A stretch of 64,000 bases of DNA, taken from contig CAVXOL010000022.1 in assembly GCA_963763325.1 (NCBI GenBank), positions 124,001 to 188,000 on the forward strand, written 5' to 3'. This DNA comes from JBBECJ01 sp963763325. GTDB taxonomy: Bacteria; Chloroflexota; Chloroflexia; Thermomicrobiales; CFX8. Of the stretch, positions 18,109-29,024 are shown piece after piece (within the stretch, counting starts at the first letter, position 1; each line of letters begins with the position of its first letter). The translations under genes and the position numbers were made by a program. The notes beneath the pieces were generated by a model. It saw only the letters and a list, made by a program, of their open reading frames with translations, was not told the DNA's origin and did not search any database.

Positions 18109-18804
18109 TCAGGCACCGGAGGATTTTGGGTTTCTGCGAGTGGCTTTGCGCGGGCGAGGTGGGCGGTTCGGGTCGCGCTGTTTGCGCGGCCTTTCGTCCG
18201 CCCAGACGAGCGGGCGGACGATGACGCGATCCTCAGCAGGGTTGATGTCGAGAACGATGTCTTTCAGGGCCGGAAAGAGCTGCTCATTACCGGCTTCGTC
18301 GCGGACGACGTAGGTGTCCACTTCACCTGCTTCGAGGATTTCAGTCAGCCTGCCGAGCAGCGCGCCGCCTTCGTCATAGACGGAGAGTCCGATGAGCTGG
18401 TAGTGGTAGAACTCGCCGTCCTGGGGAGGCCTGGCCTGGCTGCCGGAGATGCGGACGATCGTGCCTCGCAGCGCATCGGCGGCGTCGCGGTCGGTGACTT
18501 CCGGAAAGGTCAGCAGCGCCTGACGAGCGTGAAAGCGGACGTTGCCGAGACGGCGCGGTGTCGGATCATCATCGAAGTAGACGCGGCGCAGATCAAGCAG
18601 GTGGTCGGGGTCGTCGGTGAAGATATCCATCTTGACCTCGCCACGGATACCGTGCGCACCGACGATTCGTCCGACGGAGAAGAAGACCTGCTCCGGCGGT
18701 GTCGTCGGGTCCGGATTGGTTGGGCCAGCCGGCTTGGCGTCGCGCCAAGGGGTGCGTGGGCGTTGCGGCGTTTCGCTGGTGCTGGCATCTGGGGTATCGA
18801 TCAC
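18109..18804 (-). CDS. rimM: Ribosome maturation factor RimM
   Basis: A 231-residue 16S rRNA processing factor that binds S19 and helps mature the 30S head. The N-terminal RimM domain begins at F-F-S-V-G-R-I-V-G-A-H-G-I-R-G-E-V-K after a 35-residue Pro-rich lead; the PRC-barrel follows (E-F-Y-H-Y-Q-L-I-G-L-S-V and L-F-P-A-L-K-D-I-V-L-D-I). The C-terminus has a basic Arg/Pro/Lys tail. GTG at 18804 follows AGAGGA closely. It is the last visible gene of an rpsP-khpA-rimM operon; no trmD follows. Confidence 0.9.
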   Translation of the reverse strand: MIDTPDASTSETPQRPRTPWRDAKPAGPTNPDPTTPPEQVFFSVGRIVGAHGIRGEVKMDIFTDDPDHLLDLRRVYFDDDPTPRRLGNVRFHARQALLTFPEVTDRDAADALRGTIVRISGSQARPPQDGEFYHYQLIGLSVYDEGGALLGRLTEILEAGEVDTYVVRDEAGNEQLFPALKDIVLDINPAEDRVIVRPLVWADERPRKQRDPNRPPRPRKATRRNPKSSGA

Positions 18805-18827
18805 AAGTCCTCTTACCAAGAATTCAC

Positions 18828-18897
18828 GTAGGAGCCGCATCCTGTATCGGCCCATGCAGGGCACCCCGCATGGGTCGATACAGGATGCGGCTCCTAC
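18828..18897. repeat. 70-base palindromic element inside the rpsP operon
   Basis: Perfect 22-base outer arms (GTAGGAGCCGCATCCTGTAT plus CG, and complement) continue after one G/T mismatch into a seven-base inner stem (CCCATGC/GCATGGG) with a ten-base loop. It lies between khpA and rimM, so the mRNA would carry a very stable hairpin there. Confidence 0.75.
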
Positions 18898-18927
18898 CGG
18901 CGGAAAGGCAATTACCGTTGTCCGGGC

Positions 18928-19338
18928 CTACGAGTCGATGTCGAGGCTGGCGCGCAGACCCTTGCGGGAGGCGGCGATCGTCAACAGTGTCCGCATGGAG
19001 CGCGCGATCCTACCCTGACGGCCGATCACGCGGCCCATCTCCTCTTCCGGGACGATGACCTTGATGTGGACGTTGGTGCCGAGCCGCTCAGGAACGACTC
19101 GGAAGGCGTCCGGCTCTTCGACCAGGTTGCTCACCATGAACTCGACGAAGGTTGCCAACTCATCGATCGGAGCATCGCCGGTCAGCGCAATGCCGGATGG
19201 CAATGGCTCGGCATCTGCTTCCTCGTCGTCAGCCTCTTCGTCGTAATCGTCGTCGAATTCCTCGACATCATCCGGCTCTTCGACCTCATCGAGATTGTCT
19301 CGTTCGTCGGTCTGGTTTTTTGCGTCTTCTGAAGTCAT
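18928..19338 (-). CDS. khpA: KH-domain RNA-binding protein KhpA
   Basis: A 136-residue protein. The C-terminal 75 residues are a KH domain like KhpA (V-E-F-M-V-S-N-L-V, then the G-R-V-I-G-R-Q-G-R-I-A loop that contacts RNA). The N-terminal 60 residues are a very acidic tail rich in Asp and Glu, not found in the usual KhpA of about 80 residues. The ATG at 19338 is likely; GAGGAG lies 12 bases upstream. The gene sits between rpsP and rimM, the usual place for khpA, and the protein probably binds RNA with a KhpB partner. Confidence 0.85.
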   Translation of the reverse strand: MTSEDAKNQTDERDNLDEVEEPDDVEEFDDDYDEEADDEEADAEPLPSGIALTGDAPIDELATFVEFMVSNLVEEPDAFRVVPERLGTNVHIKVIVPEEEMGRVIGRQGRIARSMRTLLTIAASRKGLRASLDIDS

Positions 19339-19508
19339 CGGTGTACCGGGCTCCTCATCTTGGTGCGGAGTACGGGCGGCAGGAGCGTAAAGGTTGCTGG
19401 CTGCCGGATCGACCACCCGGATATCGCGGATACAAGACTGGCTACCGAACAGGCCGGTAGCCAGTGGACGTGCCCTGATCGGAATCGTAACAGACCGCTC
19501 GAAGGGTG

Positions 19509-20060
19509 CTACGCCTTGGCCTCCGCATCGGTCGCTTCCTCAGCGGCCGGCTCGTCGGCAGGAGCTTCAGCAACCGGAGCGTCCTCGGTGGCAGATTCTT
19601 CCGTGGTAGCTGCCTCAGCGGGAGCTACCGCGACGGTTGCGGCTGCAACGGGCGCTTCCTCAACCGGGGCGGCAGCCGCCTTCGCCTTCTTTGCGGGGGC
19701 TGCTGACGCGGCGTCGGATTCAGCGGTCGCGCCGTGGGCCTGCATGACCACCGGTGTCGTGCCGCGGCTTGGAACCTCAGTCACGTAGCCTTCAGCGACG
19801 CCCTCTTTGCTGATCCGGCCCGGCACGGCTCCGACGCGGACGAGCAGCGATCGGACGGTATCGGTAGGCTGTGCGCCGCGCTCGAGCCAGTACTTGGCGC
19901 GCTCGGAATCAACCCGCAAGGTCATCGGCTGGGTCTTCGGGTTGTAGATGCCGACCGTCTCGATGAAGCGGCCATCGCGTGGTGACCGTGACTCGGCGAC
20001 GACGATACGATAGCTTGGTTGACGCTTGGCTCCCATACGCCGCAGTCGCAGTTTCAGCAC
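19509..20060 (-). CDS. rpsP: 30S ribosomal protein S16 with long acidic-Ala tail
   Basis: A 183-residue S16. The first 90 residues are typical: L-K-L-R-L-R-R-M-G-A-K-R-Q-P-S-Y-R-I-V-V, the S-P-R-D-G-R-F-I-E and G-x-Y-N-P segments, and R-A-K-Y-W-L. About 65 residues of Ala, Glu, Pro and Thr follow; this tail is not part of the normal protein. GTG at 20060 follows GGGGAA by eight bases. It is the first gene of the operon with khpA and rimM. Confidence 0.93.
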   Translation of the reverse strand: MLKLRLRRMGAKRQPSYRIVVAESRSPRDGRFIETVGIYNPKTQPMTLRVDSERAKYWLERGAQPTDTVRSLLVRVGAVPGRISKEGVAEGYVTEVPSRGTTPVVMQAHGATAESDAASAAPAKKAKAAAAPVEEAPVAAATVAVAPAEAATTEESATEDAPVAEAPADEPAAEEATDAEAKA

Positions 20061-20530
20061 GCTGGCAGTTCCCCTTCTGTACCCGTCTGTCTCACGGTAA
20101 GATGTTTGCAGTTTACAGCACACAACAATACGACCGGCTCGCAGCCGGAACACTCAATGCTACCTCAGGTGGTGCCTTGCCGTCAACGACGTGCATTCCC
20201 CGAGCCTTACCTGATTCAGCCAGTCCTGAACTGGAAACTCAACCGTACATCAACAACGTTTCGATGCAAACTCCACCGTGACCATATGCGAACGATGACA
20301 TACTGCTGTATGTTCTGTATGACAAACATGCAAGGTGTGGGCGTAGGTTGCTACCACTATGCGGTCAACCTTTCATGCTTTATACTTCTCGTATCTGGGC
20401 ACGGTTCCAAAGGTCGGAGTTTCTCGATGCGTTGATGTTTGTCTCAACGTGCCAGTGGTTGTCATACGCAATCCGGACGAATCCGCACGACGCCAGTACG
20501 TGTGGAGCCGGGCAAGTAAGGAGCAGCCGA
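20061..20530. other. Intergenic region between rpsP and the XRE gene
   Basis: 470 bases between divergent genes, noticeably richer in A and T than the surroundings. It must hold promoters for both sides. A TATACT at 20381 could be a -10 for the XRE gene but lacks a -35 at normal distance; I see no convincing promoter for rpsP, and no gene. Confidence 0.4.
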
Positions 20531-20878
20531 GTGGCCGCCAAGACGCGGAATTCGATGGGACCAAGGATCCGCGAGCTGCGCATTGAGCGAGGGATGACGC
20601 TCGATGAACTGGCTCGTGCCGCCAACATCTCCGCCAGTCATCTCTCGCGGCTCGAACGCGGTCAGACGGCGCCGTCGTTCAAGGTCGCGGCCGACATTGC
20701 CCGGCACATCGGCGTCAAACCGAGTGAGCTCGCCACGATCCAGCGAGAGCAGTCTGACGTCGATACCGCGCTGATAGAAGCACTGACTGCGCGGGGCCTC
20801 AGCGAGGCGATGGCCCAGCACATCTGCGACAAGATCTCGACTGTGGCGCGGGCGGCGTTGCTGGAGATCGTGCGCTAG
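20531..20878 (+). CDS. XRE-family transcriptional regulator
   Basis: A 115-residue protein. Residues 10-65 form a Cro/C1 helix-turn-helix (I-R-E-L-R-I-E-R-G-M-T-L-D-E-L-A, then I-S-A-S-H-L-S-R-L-E-R-G-Q-T-A-P-S). A short helical tail may dimerise. The start is GTG with AAGGAG seven bases upstream. There is no effector domain; targets are unknown. Confidence 0.85.
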   Translation: MAAKTRNSMGPRIRELRIERGMTLDELARAANISASHLSRLERGQTAPSFKVAADIARHIGVKPSELATIQREQSDVDTALIEALTARGLSEAMAQHICDKISTVARAALLEIVR

Positions 20879-20941
20879 GTTCGTGCAGAGGAGAGATGAA
20901 GTGGGGCTACGATCTCCTCTTCATGTTCTCCTTAGCAATCG

Positions 20942-21739
20942 CTACAGTGTCTTTCCGTAGATCCAGCGCTGGTGGAGTTGATTGAAGCCGTGGCGGGCCA
21001 TGTTGCGTGGCGATGCGTTGTCGGTGACAGTCTGTGAGGTGGCCAAATCGCAGCCGGCGGCCTGACCGTCGGCCAGCCGTCGCTGGATCAGCGCCTGCTG
21101 GGCCCCCTGCCCACGGTAGGCCGGCATCGTCGTTGCGACGAAGAGCTGCGCGACACCTTCAGTCACGTAGAGCACCGATGCTGAACCTGGTTCGCCTTCG
21201 AAGCGGACGAGGTAGTGATACCAGCCGGGAAGGCCGATCGTGCTGGCGAAGATCCGACCTCGAACCGAGTCTTCCGCCACTTCGTAGCCGAGGTTCAGGA
21301 CGCGCGCAAAGATGTCCCGCTCGTCCGAGGTGACCCCCGAGATACGCGGGTCGGATGCTGCTGGAAACGTCTCGATGGATCCGATCGACCGCGCCCAGAT
21401 GGACTCCTGGTAGTCACCAACGAAACCTAGTTCGGTCAGTTCCTCCTCCGGAAGTCGCGCGGCGAGTGCCGGTGGGGCGTCAATGCCGAGGACGGTTGCG
21501 CCGCGAGACCGCGCAGCCGGTTCGATTCGTGCCAGTGCCGCCCCTGGATCGGCGGCGTCATTGAGGTTCAGGACACAGGAGTAGCCAGGGTCATCATCGT
21601 GTGGCGACCAGACGGTCCAGATCCCGTCCTCTTCGTGCCAGCCGGTCGCAGCGATGGCCGCTGCTGCCCGGTAGAGTGTCAGGAACGCGTCGTTTTCGGC
21701 CCGCTCAACACGGGCAAGTGTCAGGTCGTGGGACACCAC
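20942..21739 (-). CDS. GNAT-family acetyltransferase
   Basis: A protein of about 265 residues. The C-terminal half has the acetyl-CoA site A-T-T-M-P-A-Y-R-G-Q-G-A-Q-Q-A-L and the later N-A-S-P-R-N-M-A-R-H-G-F typical of GNAT folds; the N-terminal half may be a second, degenerate GNAT domain. Two adjacent GTG codons (21739 and 21736) follow GAGGAA; either may be the start. It converges on the XRE gene. The substrate cannot be told. Confidence 0.75.
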   Translation of the reverse strand: MVSHDLTLARVERAENDAFLTLYRAAAAIAATGWHEEDGIWTVWSPHDDDPGYSCVLNLNDAADPGAALARIEPAARSRGATVLGIDAPPALAARLPEEELTELGFVGDYQESIWARSIGSIETFPAASDPRISGVTSDERDIFARVLNLGYEVAEDSVRGRIFASTIGLPGWYHYLVRFEGEPGSASVLYVTEGVAQLFVATTMPAYRGQGAQQALIQRRLADGQAAGCDLATSQTVTDNASPRNMARHGFNQLHQRWIYGKTL

Positions 21740-21903
21740 TTCCTCACCGTCCTCCCTCGTTCGCGACCGGGTAGCCTGTGAGTGCTGGTCATAGTGTTCA
21801 TCATACCCCTGACGCTGGCTGGACGTGCCATACTCGGTAGTTGGCGGCCCCTGCCGGGGGATGCTATGACGGTTGTCTATGGTGGGGTTACTCAGGGCAG
21901 TTG

Positions 21904-22569
21904 ATGACGCTGGGCGGCGAACAATCCACAGACACGTGGCAGACGGCGCTGATGGCGACGCTCGTCGACGCAATCGAGCACCTGCAGGTGCTGATCTTCG
22001 ACGAGGGCTGGGATGCGCTGCTGGCCGAGACTGGCAGCCAGGAGGATGCGTTGCGCGAGAGTGTCGCGCGTTACGAGCGGGAACTGGCGCGGTTGTTCGG
22101 CTTTCTGCGTCACTCGGGCGCGCTACCGGATGCGGTCGCCTGGTCAACGCTCAAGGTCGAGTTCCGGCGGGCAGCGCTGGACGAAGAGACCGAGATCAGC
22201 CTGCGGACCGCGCTGGAGTCCGGCTTCTACGCCGCCGAGCCGGTACCGCTTGGTGATCATTCGCTCTACCTGCGTTGGTCTGCAGCACTCAGGGCGTATC
22301 TGGCCTCCCGCGCCGTAGCGTCGATGCGGAAACCACGTCCGGATGCCTCCGAGGACGAACGGCTCCTATGGGCGTACGAAACGCTCGCAGATCTCGAAGA
22401 GCACGACGCCTTCAACGCCGCGTTCATCGCCTGGCTTGAAGCGGAATCGTCCGACCGCGACGCTGTGCGTGATGTCGTCAATCACCAGGAACGGTTGCTG
22501 ACACTCCCACGCTTCGATCTCGTCCTGAACACCAGTCTGCGCTGGCTGGCCACTGCGGCAGATTGTTGA
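21904..22569 (+). CDS. Helical protein of unknown function
   Basis: A 221-residue protein, predominantly helical and acidic, with no signal peptide, membrane segment or recognisable catalytic motif. The composition is normal for the window and the frame is uninterrupted, so it is probably real. ATG at 21904 is preferred; an in-frame ATG-less extension upstream is possible. It is followed 80 bases later by a gene with an SOS-like operator but is separated from it by a promoter. Confidence 0.6.
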   Translation: MTLGGEQSTDTWQTALMATLVDAIEHLQVLIFDEGWDALLAETGSQEDALRESVARYERELARLFGFLRHSGALPDAVAWSTLKVEFRRAALDEETEISLRTALESGFYAAEPVPLGDHSLYLRWSAALRAYLASRAVASMRKPRPDASEDERLLWAYETLADLEEHDAFNAAFIAWLEAESSDRDAVRDVVNHQERLLTLPRFDLVLNTSLRWLATAADC

Positions 22570-22576
22570 TCGGCGC

Positions 22577-22605
22577 TTGACAGTCGCGGCAGACGGGACT
22601 ACGAT
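22577..22605 (+). promoter_or_regulatory. Strong promoter of the SOS-like gene
   Basis: TTGACA (22577-22582), a 17-base spacer and TACGAT (22600-22605), close to the consensus for the housekeeping sigma factor, 45 bases ahead of the 22650 gene. Confidence 0.65.
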
Positions 22606-22616
22606 GCGATCGGAGT

Positions 22617-22630
22617 AGAACATATGTTCT
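22617..22630. promoter_or_regulatory. SOS-box-like operator
   Basis: AGAACATATGTTCT is a perfect 14-base palindrome containing GAAC-N4-GTTC, the Gram-positive and actinobacterial LexA site. It starts 12 bases after the -10 box, over or just past the expected transcription start, where a repressor would block initiation. No lexA gene is in the window. Confidence 0.55.
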
Positions 22631-22649
22631 GATCGAGTGGAGGGCCGTC

Positions 22650-23054
22650 ATGCGAACCGATGCGGACGATATGGATGACACGGCCACCTTCTGCCGCAAT
22701 GACGACTGGGCGATCAGTGTCGATGGCTTGACGGTCCGCCGCGCGCTGGATGAGGTTGGGCTCCACGCCCCGGCGCGCTTCTACCCTGAATGGGCCTGCG
22801 CCGAGGCATTCCTGCTGGTTCTCCTACGGACCGGCATGCGTCTGCCATCCGCGACCGTCTACCGCCGCGCCGGTGAAGTTGGCTTGCGCCGCAAGGCGAT
22901 CCAGCGCGCTCGCATTCGGTTGGGCGTCATCTCGACCAGGCAGCGCGGAATCCGGCAGGCTGGCTGGGTCTGGTCGCTTCCATGCGATCTGGCGACTGAG
23001 ACCGGTGTTTCAGTGGTCCAGCGCCGCTGGCAGCGGTGGCGCGAGATCGGCTGA
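22650..23054 (+). CDS. Winged-helix protein, primase/helicase C-terminal-like
   Basis: A 134-residue protein. Residues 50-115 (A-E-A-F-L-L-V-L-L-R, then V-Y-R-R-A-G-E-V-G-L-R-R-K-A-I-Q-R-A-R-I-R-L-G-V and a closing G-W-V-W-S-L-P) resemble the small winged-helix domain found at the C-terminus of phage and plasmid AAA primase/helicase proteins, here as a separate protein. GGAGGG lies five bases before the ATG. A strong promoter and an SOS-box-like palindrome precede it, hinting at a role after DNA damage. The family link is from pattern memory only. Confidence 0.55.
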   Translation: MRTDADDMDDTATFCRNDDWAISVDGLTVRRALDEVGLHAPARFYPEWACAEAFLLVLLRTGMRLPSATVYRRAGEVGLRRKAIQRARIRLGVISTRQRGIRQAGWVWSLPCDLATETGVSVVQRRWQRWREIG

Positions 23055-23074
23055 TACGTGCGCGTGGCCGATGT

Positions 23075-24502
23075 CTACACGAAACGTGCCACGCCGTTGA
23101 TATCCGGTTGCCAGCCAGCGAGGGCCGGTCCTGCACCATCCAGCAGGTGTGGAGCGTAGAGAAAGAGCCACGGCGCATCATCACGGATCAGTTGACTGGC
23201 GTGCTGATAGAGAGCGTGGCGCTCGGAATCGGAGACGGTCGCGGATGCCTGGTCGATCAAGGCGTCGACAGCATCATTGGCGTATCCCTGCCACCACGGC
23301 CCTGCGACACCGCCGTGCAGCTTTTCACGCAGGACGCGATAGGTGCTCAACGGTGACGAATCGAAACAGCATGCGTCCGCGATCTGCTTCGCGCGGACCA
23401 TCCGTGCATACGCGAGTCGGTCGCTGTGGACGCGACGAGTGACGGTGACTCCAAGTTCGGCGTAGTCCCGCGTCAGATGGTCCACCAGCGCCTCGGCCTC
23501 ATCTGGTAATCGGGTCGGCAGGTCGATCGTCAGCTCAAGGTCCACTCCGATATCCGGCTTCCGCGAGCAACGCTTGTGCACGTGTCGGATCGTATGGGTA
23601 GCGAGGGACAGCCGAATTATGGCCGGCATGCAACGGCGTGAACGGCCCGTTCAATGGCCGCGCTTCACCACTGACGATCTCGTCGATGATGCGATCGACG
23701 TCCATCCCATAGTTCAGTGCCTGCCGGACGAGCTGGATTGGCGCACGGTCCGGCCGCGGCGTTGAGCAGAAACGCGACGCAGAGTCCACCGGGAGATCTG
23801 ATTACGCGCGGTGTCTGTCCGTTGCTCGACCTGGCGTCGTTGGGTGGGTCCGAGGCCAATGGCGAGGTCGGCGTCTCCTTCCAGCAGCAGGCGCGTCCGC
23901 TCGCCGGCGTCTGGGATCGCTCGCCAGTGCAATTGGCCGATGGTCGGTTGTCCACGCCAGTGCCTGTCGAACGCTTCCATGATGAGCACTCCGTCGCCGG
24001 TCTCGGCGAGACGGAAGGGGCCGGTGCCGACGGCTGACTCACCCGACGCTTCACCGTCCGGCAGAATGACGATGTCAACCAGCAGGTCAAGCAGATCGGC
24101 CATTGGCCGGCCCATCCTGATCCGGACGATGCCAGGCGATGGCGTCTCGATCCGTGCACCTTCGAAATAGCTGGCCATGACCCCTTCGGTCGCCATCTCA
24201 CCGCCGGCGGCCGGGCTCGTCGCCCGGGCGATGCTGGCTGCGACATCGCTGGCGACCAGCCGGCGGCCATTGTGGAACCGGACATCATCGCGGATCGTGA
24301 ACGTCCATGTTCGCGCGTCGCTTTCGCACGACCATTCAGTCGCGAGCGCCGGGTCGAATCTGCCCGGTCCAACGCGACGCACGAGCGCGTCGTAGAGCGC
24401 GACACGTGTATTCAGCAGTGTGCGGCTGTCGGTGATTGCGTGTGGGTCGGCGAGCCGTGCCTGCTCCTGGACAACCCGAATCGTCATTGGATCGTGTTGC
24501 AT
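23075..24502 (-). CDS. Family 5 solute-binding protein without signal peptide (three frameshifts)
   Basis: About 475 residues of an SBP family 5 fold (peptide or nickel type): T-W-T-F-T-I-R-D-D-V-R-F-H-N-G near the start, G-T-G-P-F-R-L, V-R-Q-A-L-N-Y-G-M-D-V-D-R-I-I-D-E, and the closing A-P-W-L-F-L-Y-A-P. Unlike the other two binding proteins here it begins directly with the mature fold and has no signal or lipobox. One extra base near 23800, 23780 and 23555 explains the broken frame. It starts 21 bases after copCD on the same strand and is probably co-transcribed, which would suit a metal-related role, but that is inference. Confidence 0.7.
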
Positions 24503-24523
24503 TGATCTTTCTCCACAACTCTT

Positions 24524-26535
24524 CTACGCGACTCCGCCACCTGCCAGCAGCAGGATCGAGCCCATCGCCGCCGCCAGGACTGAGAGGGTCAGCAGGCCGA
24601 ACGAGAGAGCCATGCGCTCTCGGCGGCGCGTCAGCCAGGCAGCGGTTGCCAGTGTCAGCGCCCCGAGCAGCCAGACGCCGGCCAGCGCGAGCAGCTCCGT
24701 CGTGCGGTCGTCAGCGGTGGCCGGAGCCGGGACACCGGTTGGTCGGAGGCCGTCGTCGCTGGCGGTTAGCGCAAACGGTGCTTCGAAGTCCTCGACACCG
24801 GCCCTGCCGATGATAGCCGTGACCTCCCAATCGCCATCAAGCGAAAGGTGGGCGCCAGCGCCTCGGAACGTCCATGGATCGTTCGGACTCGTCTGGTGAA
24901 GCTGGATGCGCTGGCTGCTGCCGGTCATGCCGCCAGTGTCGAGCGGGGTGAAGCGCAGGTCAACGTGCTGGAGTTCGCCGAAGTTGTCGGGATCGACGGG
25001 TCCGACGACGACGGAATACTCGTTGTCACCGATCTGCCCGGGAGTGACACGGAGCGTCACCGATGCCTCTGGTGTGATCCGCGTTGTCGCGAAGACGTCC
25101 TCTCCCGGGTCCAGCAGGTCGCGGGCGGGAATGCTCGATGTCAGCAGGCCGGTCGCCGCGACAGGCAGGACGACTAGGCCGACCTCGATCCGTAGTGTTC
25201 GCCGAAGCCCGCGCGCGGCTCGGGAGGAGATCGTCTGGTGGTCCGTTTCCAGGGCGGGGCGTACAACCAGCCAGTGCCATGCGCCGAAGCCGACCGCGCC
25301 GGCAACCGCAACCATCTTGACCGTGAACCAGAACCCGTAGCGGGTCGCGGTCAGTCCGTCGATCGAGGTGACTTCGCGGAAGGCTGCGATCGTCCCAGTG
25401 ACGGCCAGCACCACAAATGCGGCCAGCGCGAGGACCGAGAAGCGCCGTATCAACTGTGTTCGCACGCCGGCCTCTGAGGCAAGCGGCAATGACAGGACGA
25501 GCGCCAGCAGCCCGCCGGTCCAGACTGCTGTACCGAGCAGGTGGAGCACGTCGAACGCGACAGGCAGCGACTGCGCGCCACCGCGCGCCGCCGCGTGACT
25601 GCCGAGGCTGGTAGTCAGCAGCACCAGCCCTGCGATCCAGCCGGCCCAGATCCAGACCACGCGCCCTTGGCCACCCGTCGACATCAGCCGCCGGCCACGT
25701 GTCAGCAGCCAGAGCAGGACTGCCAGCGCGACGATCAGGACCATGCGCGAGAGCCAGAGCGCACCGTAGCGCGTTCCGCTCAGCAACGTCACTAGCGGCT
25801 CGCCGAGGACCGACGACATCGGTCGAGCGGGTCGCGTTCATGATCTGGACGACCGCTGATGCCAGATGGCCGACGATGACGGCACCGAGCGCCGCGAACA
25901 GCAGGAGCCGGAACCGGCGCGCGGGAATCGCGAGGCGGCGCCCATCGGCGTCGCGGCAGGACCGGCATCAGGACGACCGGTATGAAGATCAGGACACCGG
26001 CGACGGCCGCCTGGCCGAGCAGATTCAGCCAGCGGACGGCGGCATCAATCGCCTGCGGGACGACCTTGTCGCTCGTGACCGTCTGCGCCAGCTCGGCCTC
26101 CTGGGTCAGGCTTGGCAGGATCGCATCTCCGACGGTGAAGGAAAAGTAGCCCTCCGAGATGTGGCTATCGACGGCCGACAGCGTTGACCAAACGACCGTG
26201 TAGCTGCCTTCGGGAAGTGGGTCGGCGAGTGTCAGGCGCAGGGTTGGATCGGTGCTGTCCGGAACTTGTGCCAGATCATCAGCCAGTACACGCGAGCCGT
26301 CACGACGCAGGACATCGATCCGGCTGTACTCAACCTCGATCTCTTCGCTGAACCAGAGCGTGATCTCGGCCGGCCCGTTTGTGAAGCTTCCGGCGGCGGC
26401 AGGGTCGGAGCGTAGCAGCGTCGCGTGGGCAGACACTGGAGTTGCCCCGGCCAGCGACAGCAGCCAGAGGCAGGCCCAGAGAAGCAGCGCGGCGCCTGCA
26501 CGCTGCGTCGCGGATCGTCGCTGAGATTCGCTCAT
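24524..26535 (-). CDS. CopC-CopD fusion, copper resistance/uptake (two frameshifts)
   Basis: A protein of about 670 residues. A signal peptide ends near T-P-V-S-A-H; the mature N-terminal His starts the copper site of CopC (H-A-T-L-L-R-S-D-P), which continues to W-S-T-L-S-A-V-D-S-H with its second His. The CopD part follows with about eight membrane helices (L-H-L-L-G-T-A-V-W-T-G-G-L-L and so on). The end holds an extracellular YtkA-like beta domain (about 25040-24770) and a last helix. Frames break near 25940 (extra C) and 25820 (extra G). The protein probably binds copper outside and moves it across the membrane. Confidence 0.8.
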
Positions 26536-26617
26536 CAGGGGCAGATGCTTCCCAATGCGGGGCAGACAGATTCCCAATTCACCCGGCCGTGGTCGCTTAC
26601 CTCGCCAGACCGATCGG

Positions 26618-26623
26618 ATTATA
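26618..26623 (-). promoter_or_regulatory. -10 box for copCD
   Basis: A perfect TATAAT on the minus strand, 83 bases ahead of the copCD start. The -35 region is poor, so this may depend on an activator. Confidence 0.35.
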
Positions 26624-26659
26624 CGTGCCAGGTAGCCGCCGAACGTGAATTGGGAACAG

Positions 26660-26688
26660 TTGACAAGCAGCGCAAACAAGCATAGAAT
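26660..26688 (+). promoter_or_regulatory. Strong promoter facing the dpp-like operon
   Basis: TTGACA (26660-26665), 17 bases, TAGAAT (26683-26688). The next gene on this strand starts at 26981, so the leader would be about 285 bases. I see no gene in 26536-26980 and no known riboswitch pattern. Confidence 0.6.
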
Positions 26689-26980
26689 CCGCTGCCATAC
26701 TCGCCAATTGAGTTGATCGTAGATTGATCCGCGCGGAAGACGTTGCAGATCGTTTCGCGAGACGCATCCATCGTTGTCTGGCAGGCCCTCACGGTCCAGA
26801 CAGCCATCGACGGACGCGACAATAGACGTGGCAACAGTGGAGGTGTTGTCCTCTCGCCGGACCGGTGTCGTCCGACCCAATCCAGGATGCGGTCATCCGG
26901 CGACCGAAACATCTGGGATCCCCGGTATGCCCTGACCGCGAGTGTTGCGGCGGGCCGCTCGCAAATGGAGGAGGCCTCAG

Positions 26981-28849
<1,869 letters not shown>

Positions 28850-28854
28850 CTCTC

Positions 28855-28893
28855 ACGGTACCGGAGCAGAGGTTGACTCCGCTCCGGTACCGT
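28855..28893 (+). terminator. Intercistronic hairpin after the binding-protein gene
   Basis: ACGGTACCGGAGC and its exact complement flank 13 bases, six bases after the stop codon. It may stop part of the transcripts or protect the upstream mRNA from decay. Confidence 0.65.
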
Positions 28894-29024
28894 CCCGCTG
28901 TAACGCGGCGCGCCGCGAGGACACGACAAGTACAATGCGCGCACGATGCCTCATTATGTTCGCCAGGAGCCATCTGCTTCTCTGATGCCCTGACACCGGA
29001 CGCAGTCTCGCCTGGGGGTTGTCT

